DNA of 64,000 nucleotides from Ferrimonas marina (GTDB lineage: Bacteria; Pseudomonadota; Gammaproteobacteria; Enterobacterales; Shewanellaceae). Of this stretch, positions 33,603 through 41,747 are shown piece after piece (within the stretch, counting starts at the first letter, position 1; the number at the start of each line of letters is the position of its first letter). The translations under genes were made by a program, and so were the position numbers. The notes beneath the pieces are model-generated. The model was not told where the DNA came from. It did not search any database and saw nothing but the letters and a program-made list of their open reading frames with translations. Location of the stretch: contig NZ_FQXG01000003.1 of assembly GCF_900129905.1 (NCBI RefSeq), positions 448,249-512,248 on the forward strand, read 5' to 3'.

Positions 33603-33717
33603 TTACTACGCAAATTAGGCATTGAGCTCTAAAGCTTTGTTGCTCAATGCCCTTCTACCACTAAATGCTCAACTTACAATGTGTCGGGTTCCGTTAAGCG
33701 CATGAAAAGTAAGAATA

Positions 33718-34089
33718 ATGAGTGAAAGTGAGTTTAATGCAGCAGCAGTTGCAAAGATGTGTAACTGTGATCTCAAAACGCGTTGTGCGGTGGCAGAATT
33801 TGTTGCGTCATCGGATGCGTTGGTGGTGAGCCACAACGGCAAGATCTATTTCCCTGAAAAGAAGCAGTACCTGCACGTTGCCCATGTGCGTGCGATGTGT
33901 CTGTTCGCAAGTCGGGTCGGCCAGGTCGTCCCGGTTGATGTGTTAAAGCAGTATGTCTGGGGTAATAAGGAAGTATCAGATCCAACTGTAAGGGGCCTAA
34001 TTGCGACCTTGCGGCTGATTGCGAGGGGGTCGGGTCGAAACCTGTACACTGAGAGAGGAAAAGGTTACCTGCTAGTAGAAGCGGAGTGA
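33718..34089 (+). CDS. OmpR/PhoB-type winged-helix DNA-binding protein, 123 aa
   Basis: The C-terminal ~80 residues match the Trans_reg_C winged helix: LFASRVGQVVPVDVLKQYVWGNKEVSDPTVRGLIATLR, then RNLYTERGKGYLL. The N-terminal ~45 residues are a short beta segment (ALVVSHNGKIYFPEKKQYL) typical of CadC/ToxR-like N-termini. No receiver and no membrane segment. It is 1 nt from the EAL gene, forming an operon where the pair may act as a split version of an HTH-EAL regulator. Confidence 0.75.
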   Translation: MSESEFNAAAVAKMCNCDLKTRCAVAEFVASSDALVVSHNGKIYFPEKKQYLHVAHVRAMCLFASRVGQVVPVDVLKQYVWGNKEVSDPTVRGLIATLRLIARGSGRNLYTERGKGYLLVEAE

Positions 34090-34090
34090 G

Positions 34091-34855
34091 ATGCCAAGAC
34101 TCGTCAGTTCCAACCCAGCCCTATCCCTGCCGCCCGCTCTTAGCGGTATTACCCCGTTGTATCTTCGTCACCAAGAGATCCGAAGCCGTACAGGTGGCCC
34201 GCTAGCTACCGAGGTTCTGATAGATTTTGACCGCATGACCGTGGCTCATGGTGATCACTGGATCAGGCCTGATATTCTCCAGGCCTACTGTGGCGATGTG
34301 CTTTCTTCTGTCGGCTATCTCAGCTCTATGTTGGATCAGGTGCTAAGGCCCGATATCGTTCTGCCGGCGGGCAAAGTGTTCATCAATCTGGAGCGCAGCA
34401 GTGTTACCCAGCGTGCATGCTTGAAGCTGGTAATCAGTGCCGCCGAGCATCTGCGAGAACGGGGTTGTGAGCTGGTGGTAGAGCTGACTGAGCGCGAGAT
34501 GCAGTGTCGCGGCCTGGAGTATTTGAAAGGGTTGCAGGCTCTGAAACAGGCTGGGGTGGCCTTGGCAGTCGATGACTACGACTTTCTCGCTGGGGATGAG
34601 CGTCAGGTTGAGCTTTCTGCAGGCTGCTATGACATCGTAAAGGTGTTGTGCCCGGTGGACCATGCTCAGTGGGAAGAGCTACGCTGGTTCTGTCGTGATC
34701 AGGCACAGGCTGCCGCGCGGGGTGTGGTCATTGAGTGTGTTGAGCACTCCTGGGAGTACAACAACGCCAAGACGCTTCCGCACGTATTCGGGCTGCAGGG
34801 CTACCACTTCTCCCGCCCAGTTCATTGGCCGGAGGCCAGAGCGAACCTGCACTAA
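34091..34855 (+). CDS. EAL-domain protein, 254 aa
   Basis: EAL domains hydrolyse or bind cyclic-di-GMP. Recognisable stations are TEVLIDF (for EALxR), VFINLERS, VVELTERE, LAVDDYDFLAGDE (for DDFGTG), YDIVKVL (for vKiD), VIECVEHSWE (for AEGVE) and GLQGYHFSRPV. Several catalytic positions are changed (EVL for EAL, DYDF for DFGT), so binding or another role is as likely as hydrolysis. It is cotranscribed with the winged-helix gene. Confidence 0.7.
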   Translation: MPRLVSSNPALSLPPALSGITPLYLRHQEIRSRTGGPLATEVLIDFDRMTVAHGDHWIRPDILQAYCGDVLSSVGYLSSMLDQVLRPDIVLPAGKVFINLERSSVTQRACLKLVISAAEHLRERGCELVVELTEREMQCRGLEYLKGLQALKQAGVALAVDDYDFLAGDERQVELSAGCYDIVKVLCPVDHAQWEELRWFCRDQAQAAARGVVIECVEHSWEYNNAKTLPHVFGLQGYHFSRPVHWPEARANLH

Positions 34856-34871
34856 CTTCACCAGGGTAGGG

Positions 34872-35177
34872 TTACAGCATGTGATTGGGGCGGGTGCGAT
34901 AGGTATCTGCCCCTTTGCAGTTTATGGCCGGGTCGGTGCGCTGATCATCGTGCCTTCTTTGCGCCAGCCAGGCCCTTGCGCGGAGCACGGCTTCGTCCTT
35001 GCCGTATTGCCTGATGGAGAACGACACCGTTCTGGAGCGGTCCTGTTGGTCGGTGTAGGACACCTTGGCACAGTGCTGGTTGACCTGGATCTCTGGAGGA
35101 AGGTAACTGTCGGACTCTCCCTGGCCAAAGCGGGGCATAGAGTCTAGAAGATCAAGAGCTCGGGAGTTGGGGGACAT
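34872..35177 (-). CDS. AP2-like DNA-binding domain protein, 101 aa
   Basis: The segment KVSYTDQQDRSRTVSFSIRQYGKDEAVLRARAWLAQRR follows the AP2 pattern seen in mobile-element proteins: strands, then FSI-x-x-YG-x-x-x-A and a helix. No integrase or HNH domain accompanies it, so it stands alone. The start is uncertain (35177, 35192 or 35210). It converges with the EAL gene, 16 nt apart. Confidence 0.5.
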   Translation of the reverse strand: MSPNSRALDLLDSMPRFGQGESDSYLPPEIQVNQHCAKVSYTDQQDRSRTVSFSIRQYGKDEAVLRARAWLAQRRHDDQRTDPAINCKGADTYRTRPNHML

Positions 35178-35294
35178 GGTAAGCACCGGCATGAAAACGG
35201 GTGCGCACAATACCGAAACAACCCTCCACTGGCAAGCAATCCCTGGTGGATGATTTGGAAGGCCGCAGAGGGGCGCGTTGAGGCAGACCGTGTT

Positions 35295-35654
35295 TTAGTG
35301 GGTCATGACCAGCTCGAGCAGACTCGGTGTGTGTTGAGTCGGATTTCTTTGGTAGTACGCGGTTAGGAACGGCACCTGTGTGTCGTCGATTTCAGGGTCC
35401 TGCAGGGGATGCAGGTGCAGTGGTAAATCGATGCCGGCGAGGGAGTGACTCAGGCCTTGATCGAGAGTGTTCCTGGCTATCCGGGAAAGGATATCTACCT
35501 GCTGATCTGCCGGAGCGCAAGACAGCACCATTTCGGGTAACCCCTGGTTAGTCAGCCCGATGGTGTAGCAGACAGGGTTTCTCGGGTCATCCGTGTGGAT
35601 AACAAAAAAACCGAACCTATCTATATGTAATTTAATCAGATCGACACATCTCAT
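35295..35654 (-). CDS. DUF4262 protein, 119 aa
   Basis: It matches DUF4262: HIDRFGFFVIHTDDPRNPVCYTIGLTNQGLPEMVLSC. The family occurs in bacteria, phages and plasmids without known function. The length is on the short side of the family. ATG 35654 is preferred over 35666 because GGGGC precedes it. It is preceded by the divergent or independent gene region at 35704. Confidence 0.7.
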   Translation of the reverse strand: MRCVDLIKLHIDRFGFFVIHTDDPRNPVCYTIGLTNQGLPEMVLSCAPADQQVDILSRIARNTLDQGLSHSLAGIDLPLHLHPLQDPEIDDTQVPFLTAYYQRNPTQHTPSLLELVMTH

Positions 35655-35703
35655 GCCCCATAACATAGGGGCATGATTGCAGTCTGTCCAGTGCTGTCGG
35701 GCG

Positions 35704-36201
35704 CTAAGCGATACGGATCACCAGCTGGACTTGGTCGCTATCCATCCGGACCGCGCCACCAATGGCGAGGTCAATGATCCCTTTGTCCCGATTGATCTTC
35801 CAGTCACTGTGTCGGCCTAATTCCTCTTCAGCGAACACGAAAGGTTGGATCTGGCTGCCACGCCAGGTCAGGCCGGTTTCTTTCAGAATGATGCATTCGG
35901 CATCGTGGGCGCCAATATAGGTCGTGCCGTCGGCGGAGGAGACCCCGGCAATGCGTTGGGTGAGAAAACTAAGCATCTGAAGAACGTCACCGTTGGCTTT
36001 TATCATTTCGAAGGAGCCGTCCCTTGCTACTTCGGTGCCATAGGTGGTCAGGGCTTTCTCGACCGCTGCCTTTGTAAATGTCAGGACGTCAAAGCTGCTC
36101 GGGTGAGCAATTTGACGGCCGAACACCTGGGTGACACTTTCTGGATCTCTGTTCAGGCACCAGGCGATGGCCAGTTGCAGCACACATTGCGATCGGTTCA
36201 T
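35704..36201 (-). CDS. hypothetical protein, 165 aa
   Basis: An unrecognised soluble protein. The N-terminal half is helical (CVLQLAIAWCLNRDPESVTQ) and the C-terminal half looks like strands (IIDLAIGGAVRMDSDQVQLVIRI). The promoter region holds TATAT-GTAA-ATATA, so the gene probably belongs to the proposed regulon. Confidence 0.55.
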   Translation of the reverse strand: MNRSQCVLQLAIAWCLNRDPESVTQVFGRQIAHPSSFDVLTFTKAAVEKALTTYGTEVARDGSFEMIKANGDVLQMLSFLTQRIAGVSSADGTTYIGAHDAECIILKETGLTWRGSQIQPFVFAEEELGRHSDWKINRDKGIIDLAIGGAVRMDSDQVQLVIRIA

Positions 36202-36221
36202 AGTGACTTCCTAATTGTCAG

Positions 36222-36235
36222 TATATGTAAATATA
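36222..36235. promoter_or_regulatory. TATAT-GTAA-ATATA inverted repeat (candidate operator)
   Basis: The repeat lies 21 nt before the start at 36201 on the minus strand and is flanked by GTCAG and TTGAC, which extend the symmetry. A TATACT box lies within it; a convincing -35 is not evident. Confidence 0.5.
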
Positions 36236-36269
36236 TTGACGTAAGCGATTGTGAAAAGCAACTGTCGGG

Positions 36270-36578
36270 TTACTCGAAGGTGCCAGGCTCAAACTCAGCA
36301 TCAATAACAAGCCGGAGTTCCTGGTTGCATTGCGCGCTGATCAGGGCAACCTTGTGATGCAGCAGGGCGGCCTCAAATTTTAGGTAATGGTCGTTGTCCT
36401 GCTCCTTGCCCTGGAAGTGGGGATTTCTGGTCATGCCTTGGTGGGTAGGAGTAAAGCCGAGATCGGGGCTGGACAAAACGATGTGACCGGCAGTGTCTGT
36501 GCCGGCGAAGCTCAGCTGGATGGCCATTTTAGGGTATTTGTCGAGAAGGGTCTGGAGGTCTTGCTGAAGCTGCTCGTG
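36270..36578 (-). CDS. hypothetical protein, 102 aa
   Basis: A soluble alpha/beta protein (LQQDLQTLLDKYPKMAIQLSFAGTDTAGHIVL; LRLVIDAEFEPGTF). ATG 36578 with AGGA upstream is preferred; the upstream extension lacks a ribosome site. No family recognised. It lies downstream of the 36674 gene on the same strand with a hairpin between. Confidence 0.5.
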   Translation of the reverse strand, partial: HEQLQQDLQTLLDKYPKMAIQLSFAGTDTAGHIVLSSPDLGFTPTHQGMTRNPHFQGKEQDNDHYLKFEAALLHHKVALISAQCNQELRLVIDAEFEPGTFE

Positions 36579-36645
36579 CATTGATTTCGTCCTAAGGGCT
36601 ACCGAGCGTCCGAGCATACCAAAGTGCGTACAGCAGGGGTAGTTA

Positions 36646-36665
36646 GGCCGGGTTAACGCCCGGCC
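36646..36665 (-). terminator. hairpin between two minus-strand genes
   Basis: A 7-bp stem GGCCGGG/CCCGGCC with a 6-nt loop just after the stop at 36674. No T-run, so it may be only partly terminating. Confidence 0.35.
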
Positions 36666-36673
36666 TTCACCAT

Positions 36674-36931
36674 TCAAAGCATCATGGCTTCGTTGGAGTT
36701 GTGCACTTTCTGGACTGCAAGGGTGCCGTCATAGACGATGTCACCGTTGCGGCCGAAGTTGCGTCCACGCAGCGGGATCACTTCGGCAACAGTGACTGGG
36801 CGGCGGTCTTGCCGGCTGCATAGCCAGGCTTTGAGCCGGGGCTTGGTCAGCAGGGTAGTCATTTCAACCTGGATTAGGTCAGACGTGGTCATGTTGTCGC
36901 CGTTCTGAGCGACGTGGTAGAGGTTTTCCAT
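36674..36931 (-). CDS. hypothetical protein, 85 aa
   Basis: A small soluble protein (DLIQVEMTTLLTKPRLKAWLCSRQDRRPVTVAEVIPLRGRNFGRNGDIVYDGTLAV) with a basic centre. GGATGGGAA precedes the ATG. A strong hairpin (36990-37010) lies 60 nt upstream in the leader region. No family recognised. Confidence 0.5.
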   Translation of the reverse strand: MENLYHVAQNGDNMTTSDLIQVEMTTLLTKPRLKAWLCSRQDRRPVTVAEVIPLRGRNFGRNGDIVYDGTLAVQKVHNSNEAMML

Positions 36932-36989
36932 TGTGTTCCCATCCTTGGGTGATTGAAGCTAAACGATAGTCAACAAGAAACTTTTTTGC

Positions 36990-37010
36990 CACTGGCCTTT
37001 TGGGCCAGTG
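36990..37010. other. leader hairpin
   Basis: A perfect 8-bp stem CACTGGCC/GGCCAGTG with a 5-nt loop, in the 266-bp gap between divergent genes. It is not followed by T on the minus strand, so it may be a leader structure rather than a terminator. Nothing else is recognised in this gap. Confidence 0.35.
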
Positions 37011-37197
37011 CGCTTTGATTTCTCTTCAAGAACCCGACAAATTCCGTCTTGTCGTTAACGATTTGGATGGTCACACAGTGGCAATAATAATGCAAGTTAA
37101 CTCATTGTTGCGGTGATGGATCAATCTTTGTGTGGCTAGCGATTGTCAGGTTTTGCCGGGGTGCTATCGTCTATTCGTTGAATTGATGGAGTTTGGT

Positions 37198-37902
37198 ATG
37201 AATGCAACCATGGCAGAGGCTTGCGCCTCAAGGTCAACCTGGGGCTGCACAGAGCATCTGATCCAGTTACTTGGGGTTGATGTTGAAGCGGTTCACGATG
37301 ATTACTTCTTTGACGTGATGGCGGGTAGGGTACCCAACCAGTTTCCCAAAGGTCCGGTGGTGGATGATTTCGGCATGAAGGACTGGGGGCATGGTCTGCT
37401 AATGCAATCTCATGGTTTCTTTGGCCTGGTAGCGGCGCCTATGGCGGACGCGCTGGCACTGCTACTGCGGGGACAGGTTGTACTGGAGGTCGGCGCCGGC
37501 CGGGGCCTTCTGGCCAGGTCCCTGCGTGACAGGCATGTGGAGGTCATTGCTACGGACCGGTCGGAGGGCAAGGTTGACCCGCTCACGGGTACGCATGTAG
37601 TAAAGGCCAACGGTAAAGAGGCGGTCCGGCGCTATGGGAAGCAATCCGACGTGTTGCTGCTTGTGTGCCCTGACAGGGCTGAAGACTATGTGGAGGTGAT
37701 CCGGACCTGGGCGCAACTAAAGGGGGCGGAAGCTCGAGTGATTGTGGTCGGCGAGTCCCCAGGGGGCTGTCATCTGCCGCTGGAAGCTGATGATTACCTG
37801 AGATTATGGCCGGATTTCCCTGGGATCCCCTACCGGAGTTACCACCATAGGACGGAGCGTGTGACAGGCTACCTTGCCCAGCAAAGTGCCTGGAGTCAGT
37901 GA
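37198..37902 (+). CDS. SAM-dependent methyltransferase-like protein, 234 aa
   Basis: The central part contains motif I of Rossmann methyltransferases (VVLEVGAGRGLLARSLRDRHVEVIATDRSE), a post-I acidic residue (TDR), a motif IV-like strand (SDVLLLVCPDRAEDY) and a later strand (EARVIVVGESPGG). The N-terminal ~95 residues are an unrecognised helical extension. The substrate is unknown; no DPPY/NPPY DNA-methylase motif is present. ATG 37198 has GGAG 6 nt upstream and is preferred over GTG 37132. Confidence 0.65.
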   Translation: MNATMAEACASRSTWGCTEHLIQLLGVDVEAVHDDYFFDVMAGRVPNQFPKGPVVDDFGMKDWGHGLLMQSHGFFGLVAAPMADALALLLRGQVVLEVGAGRGLLARSLRDRHVEVIATDRSEGKVDPLTGTHVVKANGKEAVRRYGKQSDVLLLVCPDRAEDYVEVIRTWAQLKGAEARVIVVGESPGGCHLPLEADDYLRLWPDFPGIPYRSYHHRTERVTGYLAQQSAWSQ

Positions 37903-38131
37903 TCCGCAGTGACCGGGGTGTTTGAAGGGGCAGTGGCTACATCGTGGGTGCGGGGTAAGAACCATTAAATATTGCACGGGGGTTTGGGATTTCCCGGCAG
38001 AGCTGTTAGCGTAATTAATGTAGCGGTTTTGAGTAGTTTCGTCGTTACAGCAGTGGCCGAGGTCACTGGGGACCGGTGCTCGTGAGGTGTACTGGCCCAT
38101 CCGGTTCGTCCCGGGTCCAGCATCGCTGGGT

Positions 38132-38159
38132 AAAAAAGCCGCCTTCTGGCGGCTTTTTT
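38132..38159. terminator. bidirectional terminator
   Basis: A perfect stem AAAAAAGCCGCC with its complement and a 4-nt loop, with T-runs in both directions. It sits just before the stop of the minus-strand gene at 38171. The ~230 bp between 37903 and this hairpin hold no gene I can support. Confidence 0.85.
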
Positions 38160-38170
38160 GCGTCTTGTGG

Positions 38171-38878
38171 TCAGCGGTCGTCCTTATCTAGGTCGCAGTC
38201 GCCTTGCCCGACGCAGCCACCACCGCCACCACCGAAACATTGCAAAGCGTTCGCTGCACAAACCGGTGCCTGTACTTGGGTCCAGCTGCCCCAGACACCG
38301 GGGGAAGTTTCAGACCGGATCTGGCTACCTGCGGTACAGGTGTAACTCAGAGTGCCAGAGCTGCAGTTAAGTACGGCGGTCTGGCTTTGGAGTTGGGTAA
38401 ACGTGGCGACGGCATCGACGTATACTGATCGGGTTGTGGAGAGTTTTGATGTGCTGTCGGTGACCCTGACCGTCACAGTGCCCTGGCGTTTACTTTCGCC
38501 TGAAGTAGTCCGGGAAATCCCCCAGGTACGCGAATTCCCACTGATGCTGGCAGTGCCTGGGTTGGTGCTGCCGTAGGTCCAGCTGTATGAGCAACTGCCA
38601 TGAGGGCACGAGGCACTTGCTGAGACCGTAACAGAGGCATAGGCCGAGCCGGAATAGCTACTCACGTGATGCTTACAGCTGGTGCGGTTGCAGGACAGTG
38701 ACAAGCTGGGGGCTGTATAGCTGGGTGTGGTTGAGCCGCTGCTGCCGGTAACCAGTGGGGTGGAGCTAATATCGCTAGCAGTTGTAACAATGCCACTATG
38801 CCATTGCTTGGCCATAGCAACACCGGTGCTGGTTGCGGCAAGTAAGCCCAAAAGAATTAACAGCTGTCGTAACTTCAT
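38171..38878 (-). CDS. secreted Trp/Cys-rich Ig-like protein, family member 3 (235 aa)
   Basis: Paralogue of the proteins at 10527 and 11325. A signal peptide (LLILLGLLAATSTGVAMA) is followed by KQWHSGIVTTASDISSTPLVT, a Ser/Thr-rich Ig-like domain with CNRTSC and CPHGSC, and a C-terminal module with IRSETSPGVWGSW...APVC. It adds a Gly-rich tail and an acidic end with CVGQGDCDLDKDDR, a short calcium-loop-like stretch. It is 27 kb from the other two copies, so the family spread beyond local duplication. Exported; role unknown. Confidence 0.65.
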   Translation of the reverse strand: MKLRQLLILLGLLAATSTGVAMAKQWHSGIVTTASDISSTPLVTGSSGSTTPSYTAPSLSLSCNRTSCKHHVSSYSGSAYASVTVSASASCPHGSCSYSWTYGSTNPGTASISGNSRTWGISRTTSGESKRQGTVTVRVTDSTSKLSTTRSVYVDAVATFTQLQSQTAVLNCSSGTLSYTCTAGSQIRSETSPGVWGSWTQVQAPVCAANALQCFGGGGGGCVGQGDCDLDKDDR

Positions 38879-39186
38879 GACGGCAAATTTCCATGTTAGT
38901 CGTTAGATTAATAATATCACTCGAGCTTTGCCAGTCTGGATAATCAACCAAAAATAAGGGTGTTAACGATATATTTACACCTGCGCAACGACTGGTGTCG
39001 ATAGATTTATTAGACTCTGGATGAGTTTCTATAATCTAATAAGCGAAAGGCAATGTGTCGCGATTATTGGGTTTTTTGTTGGAGTTTATAGCGCTCAAGG
39101 AATTTGGCTAGTGCTGGCACAGTAAAAAGCGCAGAGGTTAGGGTAAGTTCCTACTGCGCTTTGTGTCTTGAATAATGAGGTGTGAC
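38879..39186. other. 308-bp AT-rich intergenic region
   Basis: It contains the promoter side of the 38878 gene (with a GATATATTTAC half-site resembling the recurrent repeat) and the terminator of the minus-strand operon ending at 39187. No gene is supported. Confidence 0.4.
39126..39162 (-). terminator. terminator of the 39187-41644 operon
   Basis: A 9-bp stem AAAGCGCAG/CTGCGCTTT with a 19-nt loop. On the minus strand it is followed by TTTTT. Confidence 0.65.
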
Positions 39187-39324
39187 TCACCAATTATTCC
39201 GATGCTTGATGCGTTCTCTGATGGTCAATTGAGCAAGATAGCCAAGCCCTGTTAGAAAAATAATGGGTGGTGCTAAAGTTAAATTGGCAGCCCCTTGGGT
39301 GGCCATTGCAAAAATTAATATCAT
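39187..39324 (-). CDS. 45-aa membrane peptide
   Basis: A short gene whose ATG overlaps the preceding stop (ATGA), so translation is coupled to the 247-aa protein. The sequence starts MILIFAMATQGAANLTLAPP and continues with a hydrophobic stretch IIFLTGLGYLAQLTI, then a basic tail (RERIKHRNNW). It is consistent with one or two short membrane helices. It closes a four-gene operon just before a terminator. Small hydrophobic last genes of this kind often serve as anchors, holins or toxins; which applies here is unknown. Confidence 0.5.
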   Translation of the reverse strand: MILIFAMATQGAANLTLAPPIIFLTGLGYLAQLTIRERIKHRNNW

Positions 39325-40064
39325 AGTGACAAAGATTCATCATGGTTTTTATCGAGTTTATAATGTCGCCCAGCCGCTTCCCTGAAGGCTTCAATTCGAT
39401 GGTTCAGATGGTCGATGCTGACGGTATCGAGAGGGGAAAACCGGTCCATTTCGACAATGGCCTTTGCGCAGTCCAGAAGTGGCTGGTGCCAAGTTAGCTT
39501 CGGATAGATCTCACTAAGTGCAACAAGCGTTGTTGCAGACCGGTGCAGTCCGTAATAACTCACCTTTGCCTGGTCGAGCCCGACATTTACCAGGTCAAAG
39601 GTTTTACGCATGCCGTCCCATACTGCAGCACGCTGGAAAGAAACGGATTTTGCGGCACTTGCCTCAATGGCTTTATCCAAGAGCTCTACGCTTCTTACCA
39701 GTTGTTCTTGGGCGCGAAGCATGTAGTAGCTATGCTTTTCAACAGCGTGTTCACGGCGGGCTTGTTGTTGATAGCTACGGTCTAATCCGCTGCCGATATT
39801 CTCGATTACTTCAAAATATTGGTCTTTTGCCATGATGTGTTCGTACATGGCCTTTACAGAGTCTTTTACTCGTTCAATATGCTCATCTGGCCGTTTTTTT
39901 CCACTGCTATGCTGCATCGCGGTTACATACGCTCTATACTCGCCCTTGTCTGCGTGGTTGATGTAAATCAAGTCCCTTTTGAGCGAATGCATTAGAGTTA
40001 CATGTCGATAAATTGCTTGAATGTCGAGCTTTGCTGGATCTTCGGGCCTGTTGTCTTCTGTCAT
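39321..40064 (-). CDS. hypothetical helical protein, 247 aa
   Basis: Almost entirely alpha-helical (IQAIYRHVTLMHSLKRDLIYIN... ERVKDSVKAMYEHIMAKDQYFEVIENIGSG... VRSVELLDKAIEAS). No signal peptide, membrane segment or catalytic motif. Base composition is visibly more A+T-rich than in the rest of the window, as in the next gene upstream, suggesting separate acquisition. It is coupled to the 45-aa membrane peptide. Confidence 0.55.
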   Translation of the reverse strand: MTEDNRPEDPAKLDIQAIYRHVTLMHSLKRDLIYINHADKGEYRAYVTAMQHSSGKKRPDEHIERVKDSVKAMYEHIMAKDQYFEVIENIGSGLDRSYQQQARREHAVEKHSYYMLRAQEQLVRSVELLDKAIEASAAKSVSFQRAAVWDGMRKTFDLVNVGLDQAKVSYYGLHRSATTLVALSEIYPKLTWHQPLLDCAKAIVEMDRFSPLDTVSIDHLNHRIEAFREAAGRHYKLDKNHDESLSL

Positions 40065-40117
40065 TGTTCTGTGCCTGTAGTCGAGAATCTAGTTTGACTT
40101 ATCTGGTCAATAAAAAC

Positions 40118-40840
40118 CTAAAGGTTGTAGCCGTCAGCGCGATCTCTTTGACTCACAATGTGGCTTTGTGCGGCTTGTTTAAATCGAGATGTTAAGGAGT
40201 GCACTAACTTGGGATCTTTAAATGTTCCTTCGCCCTTCCCCAAATAGCTTGAGAGGTTCTTCGCACATTTAGTAATCTCGGAGTCCGAGTTGATGTCGTC
40301 AAAGAACTTACTAAGGGAGGCAAGCGACCTGCAGGTTTTCAGTAATTCAATGCACCTTTTGTCATTGACTGGTAACTTGTTGGCCACAATGTTATGGGCG
40401 TCACAGAGACCTTGCTTTATAAAAGCAAGTTGATAGTGTTGAGCATCATTAGCAATGGAATTGCGGGCATTGACACCGCAAAGGTGGACCTCTTGCCTCA
40501 CGCGATCGCCTTCCTTAATGGATGACTGTAACCTCGACGATGCCTTTAAGCGATTGGTTCGCTGTCGCAATGAGGAGAGCCAATTGGTGGTCTTGTTATC
40601 GAGGTTAAATAGGATTTGGGTTTGGGATTCCGCTTCCGATGCATGTTCCTCAAGCCCTTCAAGGCTTTTTTCCAACAAGGAAAAGTGGGTGTTGTCAGGC
40701 CGGTGTAACTTGAAATAGCCTTTGCCAATCATGCTGACCTCAATGGCTTGCGTGGGGTCTGCCCAGACTGGAACGCGGCTCTTCTCTATCAGATTGTCCA
40801 GCATGTACAGTTGGTCGTGGATCTTGTCGAGGTCTGTCAT
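40118..40840 (-). CDS. hypothetical helical protein, 240 aa
   Basis: A helical soluble protein starting DLDKIHDQLYMLDNLIEKSR, with many Ser/Asn/Lys residues and few GC-rich codons. The central segment (LEGLEEHASEAESQTQILFNLD... WLSSLRQRTNRLKASSRLQSS) suggests a coiled coil. It begins 9 nt after the TIM-barrel gene. No family recognised. Confidence 0.55.
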   Translation of the reverse strand: MTDLDKIHDQLYMLDNLIEKSRVPVWADPTQAIEVSMIGKGYFKLHRPDNTHFSLLEKSLEGLEEHASEAESQTQILFNLDNKTTNWLSSLRQRTNRLKASSRLQSSIKEGDRVRQEVHLCGVNARNSIANDAQHYQLAFIKQGLCDAHNIVANKLPVNDKRCIELLKTCRSLASLSKFFDDINSDSEITKCAKNLSSYLGKGEGTFKDPKLVHSLTSRFKQAAQSHIVSQRDRADGYNL

Positions 40841-40849
40841 TCCGGTTCC

Positions 40850-41644
40850 CTATTGGGCATTTTGAGCAGATGCCAGTTGCCTGGCACGGTGTGCGTCATT
40901 ACGTTGTTCGATCAAGCACGGTCGGGGTACGCTGATCCCGGTTTCTAATGACACCCGGTCATCGCCGACAACATCGAGAAACGTTGGTAGCGGGAAGTCG
41001 CCCTGGCCCAGGTGCCAGTGCAGATCGCGAGCGGTGCCCATCAGGCCGTCGCACAGATGGTACATGCGTGGCTGTAGGGCCATGAATTCGGCCAGGTGAT
41101 GGTGAGGGTTCTGGTGCGTCTCCAGGCCGGCAACAACGGCGTGGCTGAAGTCAAAACAAAAGCCGATATCCAAGCACTCCAGGAAGCGGCTAATGCTGTC
41201 CGGGGTGTTTCCCAAGTGGTTGGCCGACCGTCCCGAACTTGCTGGAACATTCTCAATGGCGATGCGGGGGTCGTTCAACACGTGGAGGAACTCGATGTTG
41301 GCGTCCAGCGCATTGGGTCCGTGATTGAGCCCAGGGTGGATGATGATGGTGTCCGAGTCGCAGATATCCGCGAGGGAAAAGCTGTCGTTAAGCCTATCGA
41401 GGTTCGCTTTCCAGTTGTATCGACGGGCCGGGTCAAAGTCATCGCCGATGTGCGGGGCGTGGACAACCCGGATGAATGGCATTAGGGCATTGAGCCGCAA
41501 CTGCGGGAACCCTTGAAGGGCCCCGGGGCGCACGTAGGCCTCAAGGTAATCAAATTCCCCTTCACGGAGTGCTTTGATCGCAGATTCGAACAGCTCTTCG
41601 TTGTGCAGGTTGTCCAGATAGAGTTTAAGGCCAATCGTCGGCAT
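40850..41644 (-). CDS. xylose-isomerase-like TIM-barrel protein, 264 aa
   Basis: It resembles the sugar-phosphate isomerase/endonuclease IV superfamily (AP_endonuc_2 fold). Barrel strands carry the expected residues: FDYLEAYVRP, FIRVVHAPHIG, DTIIIHPGLNH, RIAIENVP, IGFCFDFSHAVV, MYHLCDG and LHWHLGQGDFP. Glu, His and Asp sit at strand ends as metal ligands. The substrate cannot be told. ATG 41644 begins the first strand (PTIGLKLYLDN); the 19-residue upstream extension is less likely. It heads the four-gene operon. Confidence 0.7.
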   Translation of the reverse strand: MPTIGLKLYLDNLHNEELFESAIKALREGEFDYLEAYVRPGALQGFPQLRLNALMPFIRVVHAPHIGDDFDPARRYNWKANLDRLNDSFSLADICDSDTIIIHPGLNHGPNALDANIEFLHVLNDPRIAIENVPASSGRSANHLGNTPDSISRFLECLDIGFCFDFSHAVVAGLETHQNPHHHLAEFMALQPRMYHLCDGLMGTARDLHWHLGQGDFPLPTFLDVVGDDRVSLETGISVPRPCLIEQRNDAHRARQLASAQNAQ

Positions 41645-41747
41645 TCCTGAGCACCAATAATTATGTCTAATACTTAATTCTACCGTGGGCATCTGTTCCA
41701 CCGTCTAACTGCGCTGCGGTATTGGTTGGTTGAGGGGGTGGCGCTGT

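Noticed and set aside
37804..38100. Minus-strand open frame of 98 codons
   Set aside because: It overlaps the methyltransferase-like gene antisense, has no ribosome site and a composition unlike a folded protein.
38085..38128. tRNA-like GGTTCGTCCCGG segment ending in CCA
   Set aside because: The T-stem does not pair, the invariant A of the T-loop is missing, and no acceptor or anticodon arms can be drawn.
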